The position numbers and the translations under genes were made by a program. Shown one piece after another: positions 1 through 4,856 of a DNA stretch of 5,066 nt (its first letter is position 1; every line of letters begins with the position of its first letter). The notes beneath the pieces were generated by a model, which was given only the letters and a program-made list of their open reading frames with translations, had not been told where the DNA came from and made no database searches. Source of the stretch: Chloroflexota bacterium (GTDB lineage Bacteria > Chloroflexota > Limnocylindria > QHBO01); contig VBGQ01000177.1 of assembly GCA_005882055.1 (NCBI GenBank), forward strand, positions 1 to 5,066, given 5' to 3'.

Positions 1-219
1 GTAGGGCTGTGATCGGATCACGCGCTCGGACTCGAGGCGCTTCAGGCGGTCCGACAGGATGTTCGGGGCGATGCCGGCAACGCCGGCCTGCAGCTCGTTG
101 AATCGGCGAGGCCCTTCCAGGAGCGCCTCGATGAGGAGCAGGCTCCATCGGTCCCCCACCCGCTCGAGGGCAGCGGCGAGCGGAGATTCGGCTCCTGGCA
201 TGCTCCGATCGTACGCCAT
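1..219 (-). CDS. HxlR-family winged-helix transcriptional regulator (N-terminal 73 aa; runs off the window)
   Basis: This is the 5' part of a leftward gene with no stop before base 1. The 73 visible residues carry the HxlR signature: ALERVGDRWSLLLIEALLEG at residues 17-36 forms the first helices, followed by RRFNELQ (38-44) and a recognition-helix region with LSDRLKRLE (55-63). HxlR proteins (about 100-150 aa) are dimeric DNA-binding regulators, often of a divergent neighbour and of themselves. I chose the ATG at 219-217 because an AAGGGG lies 10 bases upstream; the second Met (codon 7) has only a GGAG almost touching it. Many HxlR proteins have a redox-sensing Cys just before the first helix, in a CSP-like context. 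Here that position appears to be Glu11 (ESPLAAALE), and no Cys occurs in the visible part, so a thiol switch seems unlikely. The effector is unknown. The gene is divergent from the HtrA-like gene, with the dyad operator between them. Confidence 0.88.
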   Translation of the reverse strand, partial: MAYDRSMPGAESPLAAALERVGDRWSLLLIEALLEGPRRFNELQAGVAGIAPNILSDRLKRLESERVIRSQPY

Positions 220-233
220 CGGTCTTGCGCCCC

Positions 234-262
234 TTGCATTCGGTGGTTCTTGCTTGTAACTT
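234..262 (+). promoter_or_regulatory. Possible promoter for the HtrA-like gene
   Basis: TTGCAT (234-239) and TAACTT (257-262) are separated by 17 bases, an acceptable sigma-70-type pair. The -10-like element falls in the left arm of the dyad, so a bound regulator would block it. On the opposite strand TAATCT (270-265) could be the -10 of the HxlR gene and would also lie inside the dyad. Neither element is strong and the transcription start is unknown. Confidence 0.3.
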
Positions 263-284
263 GCAGATTACTAGTTACTCGCAA
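250..284. promoter_or_regulatory. Dyad operator between HxlR regulator and protease gene
   Basis: A two-part inverted repeat is centred on base 267. The inner arms are GTAACT (256-261) and AGTTAC (273-278); the outer arms are TTGC (250-253) and GCAA (281-284), with mismatches only at the two bases between them. There is also a tandem relation: GTAACTTGC at 256-264 resembles GTTACTCGC at 274-282, 18 bases apart, and a further ATTACT lies at 267-272. The surrounding sequence is much less GC-rich than the genes. The position between divergent starts suggests the HxlR protein binds here, repressing itself and controlling the protease gene. Binding is inferred; the symmetry is directly visible. 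Confidence 0.6.
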
Positions 285-297
285 CCACAGCAGAGAT

Positions 298-302
298 GGA
301 GG
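298..302 (+). promoter_or_regulatory. Ribosome binding site that decides the HtrA-like start
   Basis: GGAGG lies 8 bases before the ATG at 311. The in-frame ATG at 296 overlaps this site and has only a weak purine stretch upstream. The start at 311 is therefore preferred over 296, which would add five residues (MEAGP). Confidence 0.6.
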
Positions 303-310
303 CAGGACCG

Positions 311-1356
311 ATGGGGTCCCTTGATGAGCTCGGCGCGGCGATCGCCAAGGTCGCGGCGGGCGTGAACGGGTCGACGGTGGGCGTCGGCAACCGATGGCGG
401 GGCGGTTCGGGGGTCGTGCTCGAGAAGGGCAAGGTCTTGACCAACGCCCACAACCTGCACGGCGACGAGGTGCACGTCTACTTCCTGGATGGCCGCGAGG
501 CCGATGGCAAGGTGCTGGGCGTCGACGGCGATGGCGACCTCGCGGTGATCGGCGTTGAAACCGGCGACACCAAGGCCTTCGACTGGGGCGACGGCGGATC
601 GCTGGAGATCGGAGCGCCGGTGATCGCGATCGGCAACCCGTCCGGACAGGGCCTGCGGGTCACCGCCGGCTTCGTATCGGGGATCGGGCGCTCGTTCCGC
701 GGCCCTCGTGGCCGGCGGGTCGCCGGAGCGGTCGAGCACACCGCGCCCCTGATGCCGGGATCGTCCGGCGGACCGATCGTCGACACGGAGGGACGTCTGC
801 TCGGCATCAACACGAACCGCCTGGGGAGCGGCTTCTACCAGGCGATCGCTGCCGACCCGGCGCTGAAGGCCAAGGTCGATTCACTGGGTCGCGGCGAAGA
901 GCCACAGCGACGACGGCTGGGCGTTGGGCTGGCGCCCGCGCACGTCGCGCGTCACCTGCAGCGAGCCGTTGGCCTGCCGGAGCGGGATGGGCTGCTGGTT
1001 CGCGAGGTTGAGGAAGGCTCCCCGGCCGAGAAGGCGGGGATCGCCGAGGGCGACCTCATCGTGGAGGCGGGTGGCAAGGCAGTCTCCAGCGCCGACGACC
1101 TGTTCGACGCCCTGGCTGCGTGGACCGATGGCTCCCTGGCCGTGAAGATAGTGCGGGGCTCGGAGGAGCGGGCGGCAGCTGGGTGCACCTGCGCCTCTGC
1201 CGTGCCTGCGGGCACGTTGGCTGCTGCGATCAATCGCCCAACCAGCACGCGTCCAAGCACTTCCAGGCCGCCCAGCACCCCATTATCCAGTCGTTCGAAA
1301 AGGGCGAGGACTGGATCTGGTGCTACATCGACGAGGTCTATCTGGAGCCGACCTGA
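311..1356 (+). CDS. HtrA-like trypsin-fold serine protease with PDZ domain, joined out of frame to a UBP-type zinc finger
   Basis: Residues 1 to about 190 form an S1C (HtrA/Deg) protease domain with His47 in VLTNAHNL, Asp76 in GDGDLAVI and Ser152 in PGSSGGP. The spacings of 29 and 76 residues are close to those of DegP. A PDZ domain follows at about residues 201-287, with a DGLLV loop and GSPAEKAGIAEGDLIV. No signal peptide or membrane anchor is visible, so the protein is probably cytoplasmic, unlike most Deg proteases. The start at 311 rests on GGAGG at 298-302. The homology stops at about base 1170 (VKIVRGSEER). The same frame then stays open to 1633, but the added sequence looks meaningless and lies 273 bases antisense to the antiporter gene. 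The adjacent frame encodes a zinc finger ending at 1356, which I take as the true gene end. The break lies between about 1150 and 1172, where one missing base (for example in the GGGG at 1155-1158) would give a Gly-rich linker into the finger. It could be a sequencing error, a real mutation or a deletion fusion. Confidence 0.75.
1168..1356 (+). CDS. UBP-type zinc finger domain, out of frame with the protease; N-terminal part missing
   Basis: Codons in the frame 1168, 1171 and so on give GGSWVHLRLCRACGHVGCCD, then SPNQHASKHF, HPIIQSFEKGEDWIWCY and DEVYLEPT, stopping at TGA 1354-1356. This is the C-terminal two thirds of a bacterial ZnF-UBP domain. CxxC is at 1198 and 1207, the vicinal Cys pair at 1222 and 1225, and conserved His codons are at 1246, 1258 and 1276. 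Bacterial members are usually about 80-100 aa and begin with a Cys-x-His and a CxxC pair before the WVHLR motif. Neither pair is present upstream in any frame here. The ATG at 1120 in this frame has no ribosome binding site and would encode protease DNA read out of frame, so independent initiation is unlikely. In eukaryotes the fold binds the free C terminus of ubiquitin; the bacterial role is unknown. It may be the C-terminal domain of the protease or the remnant of a separate gene. Confidence 0.72.
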   Translation, partial: AGGSWVHLRLCRACGHVGCCDQSPNQHASKHFQAAQHPIIQSFEKGEDWIWCYIDEVYLEPT

Positions 1357-1364
1357 GCGCTCAG
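1353..1364. repeat. 12-base perfect palindrome containing both convergent stop codons
   Basis: CTGAGCGCTCAG holds the TGA of the zinc-finger frame (1354-1356) and, on the other strand, the TGA of the antiporter (1363-1361). Only GCGC lies between them. The arms are short and no T-run follows in either direction, so I do not call a terminator. The symmetry may simply come from two TGA stops facing a palindromic tetramer. Confidence 0.4.
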
Positions 1365-2446
1365 ACGCGGACAGCCGGACCCCACCACACCGAGGCCGCC
1401 ACGATCACGTAGAGCCCAATCAGGGCGAGCCCCTCCAGCCAGGTGCTGCGGCCATCCAGGGTGATCAGGGCGGACAAGAGCGCCGTCAGAGCAAGCGCGC
1501 CGATGAGCAATGGCTGGACGACCAGCGTCATGGGGCTGGCGCCCACGATCAGGCTCAGCAGGACGAGCGCCGGGGTCAGCGCCAGCGCCACCTGGAGACT
1601 GCTGTTCAGGATCAGGCTCACCGACAGGTCTGACCGATTCCGCACGGCCATCTGGACGCCAACCACGTTCTCCACCGCGTTGCCGGCGATGGCGACGATC
1701 ACCAGGCCAACGAATTCCTCGGAGAGGTGGAGGGTCGCCATCGCCGGGCGCAGCGACTCTACGAACCAGTCGCTGACGAGGGCAGCCCCAAGTCCGGTGA
1801 CGATCAGCAGCGCGATCGGCAGCCAGAACGGCCAGGCGCGCTCCTCGGCGTGCCCTTCGACCCGGGCACCATGTCCGCCTCCGATGGAGAACGGCACCGA
1901 AGCGGCGAAGACCACGAGCAGGACCAGCGCGGCGATCACCGAGAGCTCTGTGGCGTGCCCGGCGTCCGGGCCACCCGGGGCTGTGGCCAGTGTCGGGATG
2001 GCCAGCGCCGCGGTGGCGAGCAGCAGCAGGACCGCGATCATGCGAGGTGCCTCGGAGGCGAACCGCTGCGTCCCGTTGCGCAGGCCGCCCAGCAGGAACG
2101 CGAGGCCAAGCACGAGCAGCGAGTTGGCCAGGATCGACCCGATCAGGGCGGTCTGGACCACGGTCACCAGGCCGGCCTGCAGCGCGAAGAGGCTGATCAG
2201 CAGCTCGGGCAGGTTGCCCAACGCCGACTGCAGGACGCCGGTTGCGCCCGGCCCCAGGCGCCCGCCCAGCTGGTCGGTGGCTTCGCCCACCAACGCGGCC
2301 AGCATCGCGAGCGCCACCGCCGAGCCGATGAAGACCGGCACGCCCTCCGCGCCGGCGATGCGCAGCACCAGCGTGACCACCGTCGCCCCGACGGCGCCAG
2401 CGATGAGTGCGCTCGTCGTCCGATCGATGATGCGGAGGATCTCCAC
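1361..2446 (-). CDS. cax: Ca2+/H+ antiporter of the CaCA (CAX/ChaA-like) family
   Basis: The 361-residue integral membrane protein has about 10-11 hydrophobic segments, the usual size for bacterial CAX exchangers. The two inverted alpha repeats are clear. GNLPELLISLFALQAG (from residue 77) is followed by GSILANSLLVLG (103-114), and GNAVENVVGVQMA (from residue 255) by the matching LILNSSLQVALAL (278-290). The acidic residues Glu81 and Glu259 in the GNxxE motifs are the expected cation ligands. A hydrophilic stretch with several His and Glu (about 189-203) joins the halves. Such proteins export Ca2+ from the cytoplasm in exchange for protons. The start is GTG at 2446-2444; no Shine-Dalgarno site precedes it, but TATCCT lies 6 bases upstream, as expected for a leaderless transcript. 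It is convergent with the protease gene and divergent from the pantothenate operon, with no functional link visible to either. Transport of another divalent cation cannot be excluded. Confidence 0.92.
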   Translation of the reverse strand: MEILRIIDRTTSALIAGAVGATVVTLVLRIAGAEGVPVFIGSAVALAMLAALVGEATDQLGGRLGPGATGVLQSALGNLPELLISLFALQAGLVTVVQTALIGSILANSLLVLGLAFLLGGLRNGTQRFASEAPRMIAVLLLLATAALAIPTLATAPGGPDAGHATELSVIAALVLLVVFAASVPFSIGGGHGARVEGHAEERAWPFWLPIALLIVTGLGAALVSDWFVESLRPAMATLHLSEEFVGLVIVAIAGNAVENVVGVQMAVRNRSDLSVSLILNSSLQVALALTPALVLLSLIVGASPMTLVVQPLLIGALALTALLSALITLDGRSTWLEGLALIGLYVIVAASVWWGPAVRV

Positions 2447-2452
2447 GGCGGG

Positions 2453-2462
2453 AGGATAGACT
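2453..2462. promoter_or_regulatory. Overlapping divergent -10 elements between antiporter and pantothenate operon
   Basis: Only 23 bases separate two outward-facing GTG starts. On the plus strand TAGACT (2457-2462) lies 7 bases before the GTG at 2470. On the minus strand TATCCT (2458-2453) lies 6 bases before the GTG at 2446. Both fit TAnnnT and would place transcription starts at or beside the start codons, giving leaderless mRNAs. No convincing -35 is visible. The alternative for the plus-strand gene is GGGAGG (2450-2455) acting as ribosome binding site, but its 14-base spacing to GTG is long. Confidence 0.45.
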
Positions 2463-2469
2463 CGACGCG

Positions 2470-3147
2470 GTGATCGAATCGGTGCGGGTGGTGGGCACGG
2501 GGCGGGCCGGCGGCGCCATTGCGGCGCGCCTCAAGGAGCGCGGCCTGGCGGTGAGCGCCGGGCGCGAAGCGGCCGGCGCTCCGGTTGACCTGGTGGTGCT
2601 CTGCGTGCCCGACGCGGCGATCCCCGAGGCCGCTCGTACGGTTCCCGAGGGCCCCTGGATCGCGCACGTCTCCGGCGCCACGACCCTAGGTGCGCTCGAT
2701 CCGCACACACGGCGCTTCAGCGTCCACCCGCTGCAGACGCTCTCCACTGAGCGCGGTCCCGAGCAGTTGGACGGCGCCTGGGCAGCGGTCACCGCCGAGA
2801 CGGACGAAGCGGCGCAGGCGGCGAATTGGCTTGCGGAGACGCTGGGCCTCAAGCCCTTCCCGCTGGCGGACGCGGACCGCCCGCTCTACCACGCCGCGGC
2901 GGTCATCGCGGGGAATTACCTGGTGACGCTGTATCGGACCGCGGCGGAGCTGTTCGAGCAGGTCGGGGCGCCGCCGGAGGCGCTCGTTCCACTCATGCAG
3001 CGCACCATCGAGAACGGATTCGTCCTGACCGGACCGATCGCGCGCGGCGACTGGGGGACGGTCGAGAGCCACCTTCGCACGCTGGAAGAACGCGCACCCG
3101 AGGTGGCGCCGCTCTATCGGGCCCTGGCCAAGGCGACCCGCCCGTGA
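2470..3147 (+). CDS. Rossmann-fold/DUF2520 protein, candidate ketopantoate reductase of the pan operon
   Basis: The protein has 225 residues. The N-terminal Rossmann domain (about 5-85) starts with VRVVGTGRAGG, a GxGxxG dinucleotide-binding loop, and continues with LVVLCVPDAAI. The C-terminal DUF2520-type helical domain (about 86-222) has the family marks HPLQTL (from His86), YHAAAVIAGNYLVTL (from Tyr140) and LTGPIARGD (186-194). This architecture resembles 6-phosphogluconate dehydrogenase-like and ketopantoate reductase-like enzymes, suggesting NAD(P)H-dependent reduction of a small keto acid. Its TGA overlaps the panC start (GTGA, 3144-3147), and panB follows. The same neighbourhood occurs in Mycobacterium tuberculosis (Rv3603c-panC-panD), so the link with pantothenate synthesis is conserved across phyla. 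No panE-type gene is in the window, so conversion of ketopantoate to pantoate is the likely reaction, but that is inference. At 225 residues it is slightly short for the family; the start is GTG at 2470, possibly leaderless. Confidence 0.85.
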   Translation: MIESVRVVGTGRAGGAIAARLKERGLAVSAGREAAGAPVDLVVLCVPDAAIPEAARTVPEGPWIAHVSGATTLGALDPHTRRFSVHPLQTLSTERGPEQLDGAWAAVTAETDEAAQAANWLAETLGLKPFPLADADRPLYHAAAVIAGNYLVTLYRTAAELFEQVGAPPEALVPLMQRTIENGFVLTGPIARGDWGTVESHLRTLEERAPEVAPLYRALAKATRP

Positions 3148-3965
3148 AGGTGGTCCAGACGGTCGCCGGCGTGCGGGAGGCGCTCATGACCCCGCGCGAG
3201 GAGGCGATGCGCATCGGTCTGGTGCCCACCATGGGCGCCTTCCACGAGGGCCACCTGACGCTCTTTCGGACCTGCGACCAGGAGTGCGACGTGGCTGTGG
3301 CGAGCCTGTTCGTCAACCCGACGCAGTTCGGGCCCACCGAGGACCTGGCCAGCTACCCGCGCGACCTCGAGCGCGACAAGCTGCTTGCCGAGGAGGCCGG
3401 CATCGACCTGCTCTTCGCCCCGACCGTCGAGGAGGTCTATCCGCTGGACTTCCAGACCGCGGTCGAGGTCACCCAACTGGGCTCCATCCTGGAAGGTGCC
3501 TCGCGTCCCACGCACTTCCGGGGGGTGGCCACGATCTGCCTGAAGCTGTTCAACATCGTGCAGCCCTCGGTCGCCTACTTCGGGCGCAAGGATGCGCAGC
3601 AGGCGGCGGTGATTCGCACCATGCTCCGCGACCTGAACCTGACGATCGAGCTGCGGGTGATCCCTATCGTCCGCGACGCCGATGGCCTCGCGCTGTCGAG
3701 CCGAAACGCCTACCTGGAGCCCGATGAGCGCCGACGAGCGCTGGCGCTCTCGCAAGCCCTGCAGGCGGGCCTGGAGGCCTGTCGCGCCGGAGGCGGAACC
3801 GAGGCCGCGCTGGCCACCGCCCGGCGCATGCTGGACTCTGCCGAGGGAATCGTGGTCGACTACCTGGCCGTCGCCGACCTGGATGGCCCGACACTGGCCG
3901 GCGCAGTTCGCGTGGGCTCGACACGTCTGATAGACAATGTGCTCCTGGACGAGGAGGCGAGATGA
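3144..3965 (+). CDS. panC: Pantoate--beta-alanine ligase (pantothenate synthetase)
   Basis: This cytoplasmic enzyme joins pantoate and beta-alanine using ATP, via pantoyl-adenylate, to make pantothenate, the precursor of coenzyme A. The 273 residues match the usual 260-290. Visible motifs in order are VPTMGAFHEGH (27-37, with the HxGH nucleotide-binding signature His34/His37), FVNPTQFGP with SYPRD, the pantoate-binding stretch SRPTHFRGVATI, YFGRKDAQQ, and RDADGLALSSRN with LSSRN at 184-188 as the KMSKS-like loop. The GTG at 3144 is chosen because it puts VPTM at residues 27-30, exactly as in E. coli PanC. It has no ribosome binding site and overlaps the preceding TGA (GTGA), implying coupled reinitiation. 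An internal ATG at 3186 has a good GGGAGG five bases upstream, but would leave only 12 residues before VPTM. The stop overlaps the panB start. Confidence 0.96.
   Translation: MKVVQTVAGVREALMTPREEAMRIGLVPTMGAFHEGHLTLFRTCDQECDVAVASLFVNPTQFGPTEDLASYPRDLERDKLLAEEAGIDLLFAPTVEEVYPLDFQTAVEVTQLGSILEGASRPTHFRGVATICLKLFNIVQPSVAYFGRKDAQQAAVIRTMLRDLNLTIELRVIPIVRDADGLALSSRNAYLEPDERRRALALSQALQAGLEACRAGGGTEAALATARRMLDSAEGIVVDYLAVADLDGPTLAGAVRVGSTRLIDNVLLDEEAR
3953..3957 (+). promoter_or_regulatory. Ribosome binding site for panB inside the panC 3' end
   Basis: GGAGG ends 4 bases before the panB ATG at 3962, within the last codons of panC (DEEAR). Together with the ATGA overlap at 3962-3965 it supports both independent and coupled translation of panB. 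Confidence 0.6.
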
Positions 3966-4852
3966 GCAGCGGACCCCGGATGACCCTTCCCGAGCTGGCA
4001 TCCATGAAGGCCGATGGCCGCAAGATCGTGATGGTCACCGCCTACGACGCACCCAGCGCGCGGCTTGCCTCGCAGGCCGGCGTCGACCTGGTGCTGGTCG
4101 GCGACTCCGCCGCCATGACGGTCCTGGGCCACGAGTCGACCGTCCCGGCCACGATGGACGAGATGGTGGTCCTGACCCGCGCGGCCCGCAGCGGCATCGG
4201 GCGGCCGCTGCTCATCGGCGATATGCCGTTTGGCTCGTTCCAGGTCAGCGACGAGGATGCCCTCAAGAACGCGATCCGCTTCGTCAAGGAGGCGAATGCG
4301 GACGCCGTGAAGCTCGAGGGCGGCGGCGCGTCGTTGTCGCGGGTGCGGACCCTGGTCGGCGCGGGCATTCCGGTGATGGGCCACATCGGTCTGACACCCC
4401 AATCGGCCACCATGCTCGGCGGCTACAAGGCCCAGGGCCGAACCGCTTCCAAGGCGCGCCAGCTCTTCGCCGATGCCCAGGCCCTGCAGGCAGCGGGCTG
4501 CTTCGCGATCGTGCTCGAGGCCGTCCCCGCGCGGGTGGCGACGCGCATCACCGAGTCGCTCCGGATCCCGACCATCGGGATTGGCGCGGGCGCGGGCTGC
4601 GACGGCCAGGTGCTCGTCTGGCACGACATGCTGGGCATCACCGAGGGGCGGCTGGCGCGCTTCGTCAAGCAGTACGGCCACCTCGGCGAGGAGACGCGGA
4701 AGGCCATCGAGGCGTACGCGGCGGAGGTGCGCAGCGGCGCCTTCCCAGCCGACGAGCACAGCTATGGGATCCCCGACGAGGAGCTCGCACTCTTCGAGTC
4801 GGAGCTGGACGCCGGGGTCATGGTCGGCGACGCGGGAGGCGACTGGCTCTAG
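3962..4852 (+). CDS. panB: 3-methyl-2-oxobutanoate hydroxymethyltransferase (ketopantoate hydroxymethyltransferase)
   Basis: PanB transfers a hydroxymethyl group from 5,10-methylenetetrahydrofolate to alpha-ketoisovalerate, giving ketopantoate, the first committed step toward pantothenate. The 296 residues are a little longer than E. coli PanB (264). The TIM-barrel motifs are all present: MVTAYDAPSARLA, LVLVGDSAAM with metal ligand Asp48, LIGDMPFGSF with metal ligand Asp87, AVKLEGG with Lys117, MGHIGLTPQS, VLEAVP with the catalytic Glu186, and TIGIGAGAGCDGQVLVWHDMLG. The extra length is a C-terminal extension after HSYGIPDEELALF, rich in acidic residues and ending GDAGGDWL. The ATG start overlaps the panC stop (ATGA) and has GGAGG just upstream. 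It is the last gene of the operon: its TAG lies 4 bases from the stop of a convergent gene. No panD follows, so beta-alanine must come from a gene elsewhere or another route. Confidence 0.97.
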   Translation: MSSGPRMTLPELASMKADGRKIVMVTAYDAPSARLASQAGVDLVLVGDSAAMTVLGHESTVPATMDEMVVLTRAARSGIGRPLLIGDMPFGSFQVSDEDALKNAIRFVKEANADAVKLEGGGASLSRVRTLVGAGIPVMGHIGLTPQSATMLGGYKAQGRTASKARQLFADAQALQAAGCFAIVLEAVPARVATRITESLRIPTIGIGAGAGCDGQVLVWHDMLGITEGRLARFVKQYGHLGEETRKAIEAYAAEVRSGAFPADEHSYGIPDEELALFESELDAGVMVGDAGGDWL

Positions 4853-4856
4853 CCGC

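Noticed and set aside
59..284. Small open frames 59-259 (plus) and 42-284 (minus) near the left edge
   Set aside because: They overlap the HxlR gene in other frames and show no conserved features.
1150..1182. Programmed -1 ribosomal frameshift joining protease and zinc finger
   Set aside because: The direction fits, and a Shine-Dalgarno-like GGAGGAG lies at 1162-1168. But no slippery heptamer lies in the overlap and no zinc ligands upstream are recovered, so an indel or deletion is the simpler reading.
1120..1356. Independent small zinc-finger gene starting at ATG 1120, or at GTG 1183
   Set aside because: ATG 1120 has no ribosome binding site and would begin with protease DNA read out of frame. 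GTG 1183 is 14 bases from GGAGGAG, too far for normal initiation, and would cut into the conserved WVHLR motif.
1353..1364. Palindrome as an intrinsic terminator
   Set aside because: The stem is only 6 bases and no T-run follows on either strand.
1443..2459. Plus-strand open frames opposite the antiporter (also 1727-2473)
   Set aside because: They are antisense to a clear membrane transporter with intact motifs; their translations have no family resemblance.
1338..2852. Long minus-strand open frame of 504 codons
   Set aside because: It crosses the antiporter in another frame and the DUF2520 gene in antisense. Its product is Arg/Ala/Pro-rich with no recognisable domain, typical of a GC-rich shadow frame.
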